Below are positions 15,145-23,357 of a stretch of 23,563 bases of DNA, in pieces. Both the position numbers and the translations under genes were made by a program. Numbering within the stretch: the first letter of the stretch is position 1; every line of letters begins with the position of its first letter. Under the pieces are notes generated by a model. It was not told the origin of the DNA, made no database searches, and was given only the letters and a program-made list of their open reading frames with translations. Source of the stretch: a virus; IMG/VR virus record IMGVR_UViG_3300025141_000777, positions 1 to 23,563 of that record. The stretch is one strand, 5' to 3'.

Positions 15145-16181
15145 TGGCAAAAAACCCTAAAAATACAGGTTGGTTTACAATGCCCATGGGACCAGGGGTT
15201 TCGAACCTCTATAACAAAGGTTTTACCTTACACATTACCCATGTGCCTACTGGACATGAAATAGAATTTCCTGCGTTTGTCACGGACCAATCGGATGCAT
15301 ATACCAGCGTCTGGACCGAAGAAACAGTTTTCGGACGTATGGATCCTATTGCCACGTTTGAATCTACCAAGCGTGTAGTGAGCCTGGGGTTTGCGGTCCC
15401 TTCAAGATCTCGCCACGATGCGCTGCATAACTTGGGCAAAATTAATACTTTGCTTAGTTTTTTGTACCCCACTTACGCTTCCGTTCCGGGTGCGACCGTA
15501 ATGAACATGGGTCCGTTAGTGAGGGTAAAATATGCCAACTTGATTTGCAGCAGCGAGAACCCCTCTCAAGGGTTGCTGGGGTATATCACGACAGGTATTA
15601 CTCTCACTCCTGACTTAGAGGCGGGTGTATTGGCTCGATCGAGCGGAGGCCCTTCAGCCGACGAAAAGTCAGTGGCTGGAGGACTGAGAGCGAACAGAAA
15701 CAATAATACGAGCGACAGCTTCAAGCGTCAGCGGCTGGATGCAAACCTCTTAGAGCACGGCAGCGGGATTGAGGGTCCTGAAATTCTTTATAAGGCGTAT
15801 AATCTAAATTTTGAATTGAGTGTCCTTCATGAGCACTCTCTGGGCTTTGAAAAGAGGCAGATAAAAGGAAAAGAGGTCTATGTCTTTCGGAATAAGACCG
15901 GGCGTTTTCCCTACAACACCGGACATCACACCAGCCCGAATCAGATTTTGAACAGGGGCGACAGCGAGGCTTTGCAGCCGGTTCAGTCAGCCCCCGCTCC
16001 GACTACCGGAACCCCCCAAGACGCTGATACTAGGGCTGAGTATCTAGCTCAAATACGCAACAATGCACAGCTTAATTCTCAGGTTGCGACGATATTGAGC
16101 CAGTTAGGAAAAACCATAGACACAGCTACCGACGATGAGCTAGGCGAAGCCTACAACCAAGCGGTCGCTAGGTCACAATAG
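15144..16181 (+). CDS. Tube-like baseplate protein (tail tube cap/initiator, T4 gp48/gp54-like)
   Basis: 345 aa. The N-terminal ~200 residues hold FTLHITHVPTGHEIEFPAFV, then SVWTEETVFGRMDPIATFES, VVSLGFAVPSRSRHDALHN and LVRVKYANLI. The VFGRMDPI..F..T.R..SL.F pattern is characteristic of tube-like baseplate proteins that start the tail tube on the hub in environmental T4-like phages. The C-terminal third is low-complexity and then helical (AQLNSQVATILSQLGKTID). Which of gp48 and gp54 it matches cannot be decided by eye. The start is GTG at 15144, overlapping the tape measure stop by one base, with GAGGA at 15132-15136. Confidence 0.68.
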   Translation: MAKNPKNTGWFTMPMGPGVSNLYNKGFTLHITHVPTGHEIEFPAFVTDQSDAYTSVWTEETVFGRMDPIATFESTKRVVSLGFAVPSRSRHDALHNLGKINTLLSFLYPTYASVPGATVMNMGPLVRVKYANLICSSENPSQGLLGYITTGITLTPDLEAGVLARSSGGPSADEKSVAGGLRANRNNNTSDSFKRQRLDANLLEHGSGIEGPEILYKAYNLNFELSVLHEHSLGFEKRQIKGKEVYVFRNKTGRFPYNTGHHTSPNQILNRGDSEALQPVQSAPAPTTGTPQDADTRAEYLAQIRNNAQLNSQVATILSQLGKTIDTATDDELGEAYNQAVARSQ

Positions 16182-16193
16182 GAGGACATTTAA

Positions 16194-16538
16194 GTGGCTT
16201 ATTCTCGAATGAACAGCCGTGCTATTTTCATTAATGCAGACAAAAACTACCAGAAAGAGTTTTTTGAAGGACGAGGGGTCGATCAAGTACCCCAATATCG
16301 CACCGGAAGGTTTAAGGCTCTGACGCCCCGCCAAAGAGCAGAACTTAATGTTAACAGCATAACTTGGACGGCCACCAGCAATTTGACAAAAATAGCTTTT
16401 GAAACCTATGGAAGCCCACAGTATTGGTGGGTAATCGCTCTTTTTAATAATCGTCCTCTTGAATCAGATTTTAAATTAGGGGAAGTGGTTTACATTCCCA
16501 CGCCGCTCCAAAAGATACTGAGTTGTTATGGGGTCTAA
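16194..16538 (+). CDS. Baseplate wedge subunit, T4 gp53-like
   Basis: 114 aa. The second half carries a wedge signature: WTATSNLTKIAFETYGSPQY, then WWVIALFNNRPL and FKLGEVVYIPTPLQKILS. The YG.P..WWVI...N helix-turn with a LysM-like G..VYIP ending is shared by gp53 and other small baseplate wedge or LysM tail proteins. gp53 links wedges into the sixfold baseplate. The protein is shorter than T4 gp53 (196 aa) but includes the conserved core. Start GTG at 16194, with GGAGG at 16181-16185. The next gene begins 3 bases after its stop. Confidence 0.78.
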   Translation: MAYSRMNSRAIFINADKNYQKEFFEGRGVDQVPQYRTGRFKALTPRQRAELNVNSITWTATSNLTKIAFETYGSPQYWWVIALFNNRPLESDFKLGEVVYIPTPLQKILSCYGV

Positions 16539-16541
16539 GGC

Positions 16542-19304
16542 ATGACTACGGACCCGGTATCCCAACAGGAGCTAGCAGCCCTGGGCAGAGAAAATGCCCA
16601 GTGCCTTTTGGTGAATAACTTCGGTGTTATCCTCTCGAATTCGGATATTCGGCTCCCGCATAACGGGGTGCGTTCCTCCATAGGCAGTGCTCGGGATATG
16701 CTCAGTTCCCAAAATAGCTCAACGCCGGAACGGATCCCGTTGACCTCTCTTCAGACTTGCGCCACATATCTCGGAAAGCCTGACGAACTGGTCAATAACT
16801 TAACTATGGATACTCCCGATACCACCCCCCCTACGGCTTTCATTAATGCTACCCCCGCTCAACTCTCCCTCCTGCAACCCCGCTTGGACTTTTGGATTCG
16901 TACAAACATCACTGACCCTAATGACCCGAAACATATTTTGCCAAAAGACCGGCCGATTCTTTTTAGCGATCATGTTCTCGCCTCGACGCAAAAAAAACTT
17001 GCTGGCTTCCGTGCCGGCGAAGAGTCTGGCGCTATTTTGCGAGGAGCAGATGGGTACAATGTAGGCATAAAAGAGTTTGTGTGGGATTATGATAATAAAC
17101 ATGAGGGTGATCGTATCATCAAGGCTAAGTTAACCTTGTATTTTGGGTCCATGGCGGAACTAACTAATCAGTATTATCTGGATTTTCTCTTTGCAGACGG
17201 GAAGAGAAATGTTAACCAACGGACAGCCTCAGAACATCAAACTCAAAGACAGAAGATAGCCGAACTTCAGGCCAGCCTAAATGCACGGCAAGCTGCGGTG
17301 CGTAACGGCTCTTATAATGCCCGCACACAGTCTAATGTACTGAGAGACTCTCAACAATTGAAAGTAATAGTAGGCTGGGAAACGCCTGCGCAAGTCGTCT
17401 CTAGTTTGTTTGAATCAGAGGCAGAGCAAAAACAGTTTTACGAAGCCGTTAGTAATTCACAGCGCACTCTACTGCTCAATATCACGCAGTACGATATAAA
17501 CTTTAATCAAAATGGTTCATGCGAGGTGACTATAGAGTATATTGCTAGCACTGATTCTTATATAGGCAGCCCCTCGGCAGATATCTTTTCTGGGCGCAAC
17601 TGGGGCTCTTCGGGCCGGGATAACCGTGATAAGGCAGAGATCGTCGCTGACCAAGGGACGTTTGATCACGCCGGAATTTCGAATGAGGTCTGGAAAGAAG
17701 GATACCTACATAAAGAATATACAGATCACGACAAGGAAAAAGGAGGAAAAGCGTTCAAGAGGAAGAATGGAATGTACTATATGGAAGTATATCTGGACGC
17801 CCTGATAGCGGAAGTGGAGTGGCTGGAAGAAAAACTCCAACTTTTAGACCTCCAGGGAGCTAATAATCCGGGCGCTTCTGAGTCGGAGGCAGCGAAATCG
17901 CACATAGAATTTAAGGCTTATTACGATCGTGCTACTGAACTTTTGCAAACCGCCTACTCTTCAGCTAAAGCTACCAAGTATCGAGAGTTTTTAAATCGTA
18001 TGCTGGAGGATAATCGAGTATTTTTTGTGGACGCCAAGCTCGACGACGTGCGCCCCAAGCATGGACGTCAAGGTCCCCCTCCCAAATATATACGGGTGGT
18101 AAAGCCCAACACTAGTGAAGCTCAAGACCTGATGCTCAAGGAGTTTATGGAGGAGCGTTTTGCGAGCCTTGCCAATGTACAAACCGAGGCAGCGAATGCA
18201 AAAAAAACAGAGAGAGAAACACTCGACGAACGTGGGGGCGCTTTGCTCGCCGGCACCAACACCTTCCGCAAACTGCCCAGCGGCAGGTATTCGGTCAAAC
18301 GAGATCACTTGCGTCTTTACTATCTGCGGTTAGGGGACATTATTCAGGCAGCTTCTGATGCGGCAGGGCTGAGTGTTGAGAACCAAATCATGTTGGGGAC
18401 CTTCCTTCCACGTCTCTCTAAATTTAGGTATGGGGCGTGGGCCTCCGACCCCAACACCAGGGGCAAAGGGTTGGCGGACATTCCAGAATCACTTGCCAAT
18501 CTTCCCATCTCCATTGAATATTTTGGAGAGTGGTTCTATCAGCATGTAATCTCTAAAGATCGAGAACAATATCCTTTTCGAAGGTTTTTAGACGACTTGC
18601 TTAACGGCTTGGTGCAGCCCATTTTAACCACGCTCTGCGGAGACCAAAAAGACTTAAGAATAGGGTACACTCTTCACACCGTGGCTTCCGATTGGCTTGC
18701 TATGACACTTAAGTTGGCGAACACTGTAGCCAACACGCCTCAATCTTCAGAAATGCCCTCTAGGGATGGCAACCCTTATGCTCTTCAAGTTAAAGGAAGG
18801 GAATTCTTAACGATAATACGGAAGGCTGCACATCGTGCAGCGCAAGCGGGGGTAGACCTTCCCCTATCTACACTAATCCTTATCCATGCCGAGCAGGTGA
18901 ATGATAACCGATCCGGCGACTTGTCCCAGGATGAAGCTGACGGTATTTTTCATTTTTTCTTGGCATCTGACCGGGGGTTAGTGAAAGAATTTAATTTTTC
19001 AAAGAAACAAATGCCTCAACTGAGGGCTATGAATATCGAAAGGGTAAACAAAGGGGCGACCAAGGCGGGAATTTTGGTGCTTCCAATGGATGTGTCGCTG
19101 ACGATGGTAGGCAATGGTCTTTTGCGTAACGGGAGCATGATATTTGTTAATGCGGATTTTGGTCTCGGAACCCGTGTCGCCGACCAACTTGCGCTTGGCG
19201 GATATTATAGGGTATATAAGTGCTCCCACACTATCAGACCCGGCTTTTATGAAACGACGGTAGATTGTATTTTCGAAAGACCGAGGAACTTCCCAGATGG
19301 TTAA
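16542..19304 (+). CDS. Large baseplate hub protein
   Basis: 920 aa. An N-terminal section has LLQPRLDFWIRTN, then GYNVGIKEFVWDYDNKHEGD and IIKAKLTLYFGSMAELT, as in large hub-like proteins of environmental T4-like phages. Residues ~405-480 are helical (YLDALIAEVEWLEEKLQLLD). The C-terminal ~120 residues have LVLPMDVSLTMVGNGLLRNG, FVNADFG and LGGYYRVYKCSHTIRPGFYE. The latter resembles the gp27/late-control-D hub domain ending (glycine-rich turn, GYYRV, H.I..G...T). No lysozyme-like active site was seen, so it is not an obvious gp5 fusion. T4 gp27 is only 391 aa. The gene overlaps the next by 8 bases. Confidence 0.68.
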   Translation: MTTDPVSQQELAALGRENAQCLLVNNFGVILSNSDIRLPHNGVRSSIGSARDMLSSQNSSTPERIPLTSLQTCATYLGKPDELVNNLTMDTPDTTPPTAFINATPAQLSLLQPRLDFWIRTNITDPNDPKHILPKDRPILFSDHVLASTQKKLAGFRAGEESGAILRGADGYNVGIKEFVWDYDNKHEGDRIIKAKLTLYFGSMAELTNQYYLDFLFADGKRNVNQRTASEHQTQRQKIAELQASLNARQAAVRNGSYNARTQSNVLRDSQQLKVIVGWETPAQVVSSLFESEAEQKQFYEAVSNSQRTLLLNITQYDINFNQNGSCEVTIEYIASTDSYIGSPSADIFSGRNWGSSGRDNRDKAEIVADQGTFDHAGISNEVWKEGYLHKEYTDHDKEKGGKAFKRKNGMYYMEVYLDALIAEVEWLEEKLQLLDLQGANNPGASESEAAKSHIEFKAYYDRATELLQTAYSSAKATKYREFLNRMLEDNRVFFVDAKLDDVRPKHGRQGPPPKYIRVVKPNTSEAQDLMLKEFMEERFASLANVQTEAANAKKTERETLDERGGALLAGTNTFRKLPSGRYSVKRDHLRLYYLRLGDIIQAASDAAGLSVENQIMLGTFLPRLSKFRYGAWASDPNTRGKGLADIPESLANLPISIEYFGEWFYQHVISKDREQYPFRRFLDDLLNGLVQPILTTLCGDQKDLRIGYTLHTVASDWLAMTLKLANTVANTPQSSEMPSRDGNPYALQVKGREFLTIIRKAAHRAAQAGVDLPLSTLILIHAEQVNDNRSGDLSQDEADGIFHFFLASDRGLVKEFNFSKKQMPQLRAMNIERVNKGATKAGILVLPMDVSLTMVGNGLLRNGSMIFVNADFGLGTRVADQLALGGYYRVYKCSHTIRPGFYETTVDCIFERPRNFPDG

Positions 19305-20841
19305 ACGACCACCAAATGCAGTAGTCCCATTTTTTGTTAGCGGCGTTGGTGCGACCAACGCTACCAGCACTAAGGTCAGCTTTGAGAACCGGAAGCTTTA
19401 TCGTACCAGTGTTTTTGGCGACGATCTAATCTCGAACGTGGCGCATACCTGGGGAAGGGATAGGTTTTACGGAAAAATAAATACCTTAGGTGAAGCTGTG
19501 ATCCCCATTGCATCTTTTTTAAAGCCTTTGAAATATACCGCTGAAAGCCAAAGCCACTTCGCTATGAATTTTGTGGCAGATGCGTGGCGTGACTTTGCCG
19601 AAAAACTCAGAGAACTGACCGAGCAGAGAGTTATCTATGCTGACAGCGCCTGGGCATCACCGGTCATTTACGCAGCCTACCGAGATCCTGCTGTCACCTA
19701 CAGCACATATATGAAAGAGCAGGCATTTAGCACTTTCGTTAATACTTTTCTGGCTCGATCAACCGCCGCCCGGAAAAGGGTAAGGAACTTTGATACTTTC
19801 CTCCAAGAGTTGGGACCCTTTTTTGATACAGTTGTGTCCCAGGCTGGATTTCTAACTCAGTCAGGAATGATTGAAAGTGGGTGGACAACCCCTCTCATGT
19901 CCGGGCTCGTAATAGAGATTGCTCAGGAATCTTATGATAATGATTCAGAGAAAACAGCCAAATTTGGGGACTTTAATTTTGGACTGGTCTCCAATTTGGC
20001 AGCGCAATATGGATTTATGATAGACCGTAATATACCTTGGCGCTTGGTGGCAGACTTGTCTAGCCGGGCAATGCAGGAATATATGATCGGAGTCCCTATT
20101 GCCGGGATTGAGGGGGATTTCAAAAATCTTATTGGGGACTGTGGAGAGTTGATGGAACGTGACCCTGGTTATATGCCGGATTTTTATGGTTATTCCCAAA
20201 TTCCTGGGTTTGAGACGGTAAAACGTCACATCGCCGCTTATGTGGGTCCCGGACGAGAACTCATCCCTGGCTATTATATCTATCAGGGAATAAAAAATCT
20301 CTCGGACCAGCAAGCTATAGCCGCTACCGTATTCAGTAATGCCTACAGTCCAAGCTGGACTCAAGATATGGCTCTCCTAACCCCGTATTTACGGAGCATC
20401 TACAACTCTTACGTCGCCACTAACCCCGTGGTTACCGAATATCGCCCCGCCCCCGCCTCCTCCTATCGATCCCCGTCGGGGATTGTGTGCCCTCCTCGCA
20501 CCGTCTCTTACCGCCAATATCCAATTGGCGGTGAAACTATTGGGTCATCTGGCTCTCGATATCACTACCGATGGGCCTATAAATGCTTTTATACGGTGCG
20601 GCTAAAGGAACGTAATTTAGTTTACGATCGAGATGAAGTGTATCGGCATATTAGAGAAGCAACCAATCGATATGACTTCGGAGGAGGGTCTCGTTTCCAG
20701 TGCTATGCTTCGACTATTCAGTATATTCATGAAAATTATGTGGGACCATTTCAAACAAAGTTCTTAAACTTAGAGAAGATATCTGATATTCTAGCAGAAA
20801 GGAATAACAGTGATCTTTCAAACTCTAGACGACAAGACTGA
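19297..20841 (+). CDS. Virion structural protein, probably tail/baseplate, role unknown
   Basis: 514 aa. N-terminal text includes RDRFYGKINTLGEAVIPIAS and MNFVADAWRDFAEKLREL. The middle is helical (FDTVVSQAGFLTQSGMIESG, then GLVSNLAAQYGFMIDRNIPW). A Pro/Ser/Tyr-rich segment (~375-420) holds two strong DNA/RNA hairpins at 20467-20485 and 20508-20534. Proteins with the RDRFYGKINTLGE opening occur near hub genes of environmental T4-like phages and are annotated only as structural. Function is inferred from being in the baseplate run. ATG at 19297 overlaps the hub stop by 8 bases. Its own 3' end overlaps the polymerase-like gene by 32 bases. Confidence 0.6.
   Translation: MVKRPPNAVVPFFVSGVGATNATSTKVSFENRKLYRTSVFGDDLISNVAHTWGRDRFYGKINTLGEAVIPIASFLKPLKYTAESQSHFAMNFVADAWRDFAEKLRELTEQRVIYADSAWASPVIYAAYRDPAVTYSTYMKEQAFSTFVNTFLARSTAARKRVRNFDTFLQELGPFFDTVVSQAGFLTQSGMIESGWTTPLMSGLVIEIAQESYDNDSEKTAKFGDFNFGLVSNLAAQYGFMIDRNIPWRLVADLSSRAMQEYMIGVPIAGIEGDFKNLIGDCGELMERDPGYMPDFYGYSQIPGFETVKRHIAAYVGPGRELIPGYYIYQGIKNLSDQQAIAATVFSNAYSPSWTQDMALLTPYLRSIYNSYVATNPVVTEYRPAPASSYRSPSGIVCPPRTVSYRQYPIGGETIGSSGSRYHYRWAYKCFYTVRLKERNLVYDRDEVYRHIREATNRYDFGGGSRFQCYASTIQYIHENYVGPFQTKFLNLEKISDILAERNNSDLSNSRRQD
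20467..20485 (+). other. Intragenic hairpin 1
   Basis: ATCCCC (20469-20474) pairs with GGGGAT (20478-20483) over a 3-base loop (GTC). It extends by a G-U and a C-G pair to 20467-20485. It lies inside the 514-aa structural gene and is not followed by a T-run. Confidence 0.5.
20508..20534 (+). other. Intragenic hairpin 2
   Basis: ACCGCCAAT (20510-20518) pairs with ATTGGCGGT (20524-20532) around loop ATCCA. It extends through a T-G wobble and a T-A pair to 20508-20534. It lies 22 bases after hairpin 1, in coding sequence, with no T-run, so it is not an intrinsic terminator. Confidence 0.55.
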
Positions 20842-22024
20842 ATGTGTCGGGCTTTACGCTAATCAGCGTCTTCATTTTAGTCCTGGGGATTTCCCTCCTA
20901 ATCTTACAGCGACCTGGAACTACGTTCCTTACTTGGACGCTCAGGATATTGAGTATGCCTCTTTATATTTGGAGGGCAAGCCCGTGGAGGATGTTATCCC
21001 GGAATATCTTAGGGATGACTGGGAGGACGTCAATGGGCGGATCCGCTCTTTCAAACGATCTCTTCGGCTTGCTCAAGTGGATATGAACCAAAATTGTTTT
21101 TTTGATTTGGTCCCCAACCGATTTTTATGTGACTGGTGTGAGGTTAAAAACAGCATCACCGAACATGTTTTAGCTACAGTTCCACGTCCGGAGCGTTATA
21201 CGTTTTATAAAGAAGTCTCCAAAATGATTAGTGAAATAGCTCATCGAGAGGTGAAAATAGATCGCCGTCTTGTTTCGTCTTTTGGGACTAGCCCCAAGTT
21301 TTCCAACCAAGCCGCTCGTATCCTAGCCTCGGCTCCTCGTGTTTGTTACAACCAGTTCGGCACAAAAACTGGACGCCTGACTACTCGCCCTGCGACCTTT
21401 CCTGTCTTAACTCTTCCCAAAGTTTTCCGCCAAGCGATTGCGCCCCAAAATGACTATTTCTTAGAGCTGGATTTCAATGGGGCGGAAGTGCGCACCCTGT
21501 TGGGGGTGCTGGAAAAAGATCAGCCCTCCGACGACATTCACACCTTCCACTTGACGCAGATATTTAAAGACTTGTCTACTCGCAGCCAAGCGAAAGAGGT
21601 CTTCTTTGCGTGGCTTTATGGAGCCAAGAATGTGGCCTCCTCCCATCAACTGTCTCAGTTAGACGCTTACTACCAAAAGGCGTCCGTGCTCAGTCAATGT
21701 TATCACGACGGCGTGGTAACCACACCTTTCAAGAAGAAGATCTGCGACGTTACCCCGCACCATGCTTTAAATTATATTATTCAATCGACAACGGCTGAAT
21801 TGTGTTTGAAACAATTTTTGAAACTTAACTGCCTCCTCTCTCGAACCGCCTTTTCCCGAGTAGCGTTTCTGATTCATGATGCGATCGTAATAGACATGAA
21901 AAAAGAGGACGACCATCTGCTGGATGATTTGTTGTATCTTATGTCGTCAACCACTTTTGGAAACTTTCAGGTAAACGTTAAAAAAGGAACTAACTTAGGG
22001 GAGATGATACCGTGGACAAAGTAA
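20810..22024 (+). CDS. Compact family-A DNA polymerase-like protein
   Basis: 404 aa. Residues ~183-404 carry the Pol I palm/finger signature in order: TKTGRLTT (185-192; Pol I TATGRLSS), motif A DFNGAEVR (221-228; Pol I DYSQIELR, catalytic D221 and steric-gate E226), motif B RSQAKEVFFAWLYG (258-271; R258, K262, F266, Y270 and G271 at canonical spacing), N321/Q325 in NYIIQ, and motif C IHDAIV (H356, D357; the usual Glu of HDE is Ala358). So both metal-binding aspartates remain. The N-terminal ~180 residues match no motif I know; a trace of a thumb or lost exonuclease is possible. T4-like phages normally replicate with family-B gp43, so this is an extra polymerase-like protein. Start GTG at 20810, AAAGGA 6 bases upstream. 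Confidence 0.82.
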   Translation: MIFQTLDDKTECVGLYANQRLHFSPGDFPPNLTATWNYVPYLDAQDIEYASLYLEGKPVEDVIPEYLRDDWEDVNGRIRSFKRSLRLAQVDMNQNCFFDLVPNRFLCDWCEVKNSITEHVLATVPRPERYTFYKEVSKMISEIAHREVKIDRRLVSSFGTSPKFSNQAARILASAPRVCYNQFGTKTGRLTTRPATFPVLTLPKVFRQAIAPQNDYFLELDFNGAEVRTLLGVLEKDQPSDDIHTFHLTQIFKDLSTRSQAKEVFFAWLYGAKNVASSHQLSQLDAYYQKASVLSQCYHDGVVTTPFKKKICDVTPHHALNYIIQSTTAELCLKQFLKLNCLLSRTAFSRVAFLIHDAIVIDMKKEDDHLLDDLLYLMSSTTFGNFQVNVKKGTNLGEMIPWTK

Positions 22025-22872
22025 TAGGATTGGGACGCCTGGGTTGTGCCGTCGCCGACGAACTTAGCGCCCATCCCGAATATCGGATATATAAAATCGC
22101 TCCCGAGATCGATGAGCGGGCCTCCCTATCTTTAGGGTCTTTTTCTTCTATGGACGAGTACGAGAGCCGCATTGACCAAGACGAGATATCTATTTATTTG
22201 CGGAGTATTAAGCCCGAGGATGATGTGCTGTTGATTGTAGAGGGGGGAGATCCCATCGCTGGGGCAACGCTGAAAATCTTAGAATGTATTCAGGATAGTG
22301 CGATTCACCTTCTGTATATTTGCCCGGAACGAGATATGATATCTCAAGTTAACAAAAGGGACGACAAGATTGCTTTCAATATATTTCAGGAATACGCCCG
22401 GAGCGGCGTCTTTGAGAGGCTTTTTTTAGTAAATAAAATAAATGTAGAAAACTTAATGGGAGATGTTTCGGTTCAAGAATATGAAAAAAGTATTGGACAT
22501 TTTATTTCTTATGTGGTAGCCATGATTAATTACTTCAATCATACCCGCCCAAAGATATCTAACAAAATCAAATCTCTTCCGTATTGCCGTATCGCCACCT
22601 ATGGGGTCTCTTCTCTGGATAGTGAAGACGAAGATACCCATTTGCTTTTCCCGTTGGATGAAGTTACAGATATCCATTTTTATTATGGGATCCCGGCCAC
22701 GGACGTCGAGGGCGACGCCACCTTAATGAAAAAAATAAAAAATCATGTTAAACGATATACCTCACCCGGACAATCGGTCAGTTTTTCAGTGTACGAGACC
22801 TCTTTTGACCGGATGATGGTTCTTTGTACAGCCTTTTCTCACAAAATCCAAAGCCTAACAATCGACGTTTAA
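22012..22872 (+). CDS. Rossmann-type nucleotide-binding protein, possibly FtsZ/tubulin-like
   Basis: 286 aa. It opens with a strand and glycine-rich loop, VIGLGRLGCAVADEL (4-18). A strand then leads to a second loop, VEGGDPIAGATLKILECI (76-93), where FtsZ/tubulin carry GGGTGTG. After this come helix AFNIFQEYARSGVFERLFLV (121-140), a strand-loop-helix NKINVENLMG and SIGHFISYVVAMINYF. The helix-strand-N-helix order resembles FtsZ after its signature loop. The signature itself is not conserved, so a tubulin fold is a hypothesis; GxGxxG at 6-11 would equally suit a dinucleotide-binding fold. It overlaps the polymerase-like gene by 13 bases, so the two are co-translated. Start GTG at 22012, AGGGGAG at 21997-22003. 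Confidence 0.5.
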   Translation: MDKVIGLGRLGCAVADELSAHPEYRIYKIAPEIDERASLSLGSFSSMDEYESRIDQDEISIYLRSIKPEDDVLLIVEGGDPIAGATLKILECIQDSAIHLLYICPERDMISQVNKRDDKIAFNIFQEYARSGVFERLFLVNKINVENLMGDVSVQEYEKSIGHFISYVVAMINYFNHTRPKISNKIKSLPYCRIATYGVSSLDSEDEDTHLLFPLDEVTDIHFYYGIPATDVEGDATLMKKIKNHVKRYTSPGQSVSFSVYETSFDRMMVLCTAFSHKIQSLTIDV

Positions 22873-22883
22873 CTGCGTGTTAA

Positions 22884-22890
22884 CTATTTA
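22884..22890 (+). promoter_or_regulatory. Candidate late promoter motif CTATTTA (site 4)
   Basis: CTATTTA in the 46-base gap before the 145-aa gene, 28 bases ahead of its ATG. The motif forms most of the left arm of the hairpin at 22884-22922. Confidence 0.45.
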
Positions 22891-22922
22891 CTATATCTTG
22901 GAGAGAGGAGCATAGTAAATGG
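22884..22922 (+). promoter_or_regulatory. Hairpin that could bury the SD and start of the 145-aa gene
   Basis: Bases 22884-22894 (CTATTTACTAT) pair with 22912-22922 (ATAGTAAATGG): 11 pairs with one T-G wobble, loop of 17 bases. The loop holds the SD (AGAGGAG, 22904-22910). The right arm includes the ATG (22919-22921). Only a transcript that begins upstream would have both arms. Confidence 0.5.
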
Positions 22923-23356
22923 GTGATAATCGTCGAGGTTTTTTATTGGCATCTTTTTTGACAACGGAGGATGACGACCTCATCATGGAGGAAGTTGATT
23001 TTGTTGTTAACAACCTTAATTTGACCAACAAACATATTTTTCTTTTTCGTCTTATTGAGGAGCCGACTAAGAAGGTGCTGACCTATAATGCGATCCCAGC
23101 ACCGGGCAAGCATTATAACCCGAGACTTTTTACGATGCGAGTTCACCGAAAAAAGCAAACTAATACGCTTTATACCATCAATGCCCTTAACGCCGCCGTA
23201 GCTTCGCAGCACGACGGTGCCACTGGGAAAAACTTGAGGCTTGACTGGGAGGAGTACAATAACTGCCTTCTTCTTACCGAGGGTAAAAAACTTCAGGTTC
23301 ATCCCGTTGAAGTTGTGAAGATTTTTAAAATAGAAGACCCCCCCGAAGAAAATTAG
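22919..23356 (+). CDS. Unknown 145-aa protein before gp32-like gene
   Basis: 145 aa, mixed alpha/beta. The N-terminus has FLLASFLTTEDDDLIMEEVD, then KHIFLFRLIEEPTKKVLTYN. A central RLFTMRVHRKKQTNTLYTIN and a C-terminal LRLDWEEYNNCLLLTEGKKL follow, then a strand with an acidic tail. I do not recognise a family with known function. There is no signal peptide, membrane segment or metal motif. It has its own candidate late promoter and a hairpin over its translation start, and the gp32-like gene lies 64 bases downstream. That placement may mean a role linked to DNA metabolism or late transcription, but this is only context. Confidence 0.7.
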   Translation: MGDNRRGFLLASFLTTEDDDLIMEEVDFVVNNLNLTNKHIFLFRLIEEPTKKVLTYNAIPAPGKHYNPRLFTMRVHRKKQTNTLYTINALNAAVASQHDGATGKNLRLDWEEYNNCLLLTEGKKLQVHPVEVVKIFKIEDPPEEN

Positions 23357-23357
23357 C

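Noticed and set aside
16542-19304. gp5-type lysozyme domain in the large hub protein
   Set aside because: No lysozyme-like Glu/Asp/Thr active-site pattern was found by eye; only hub-like segments are visible.
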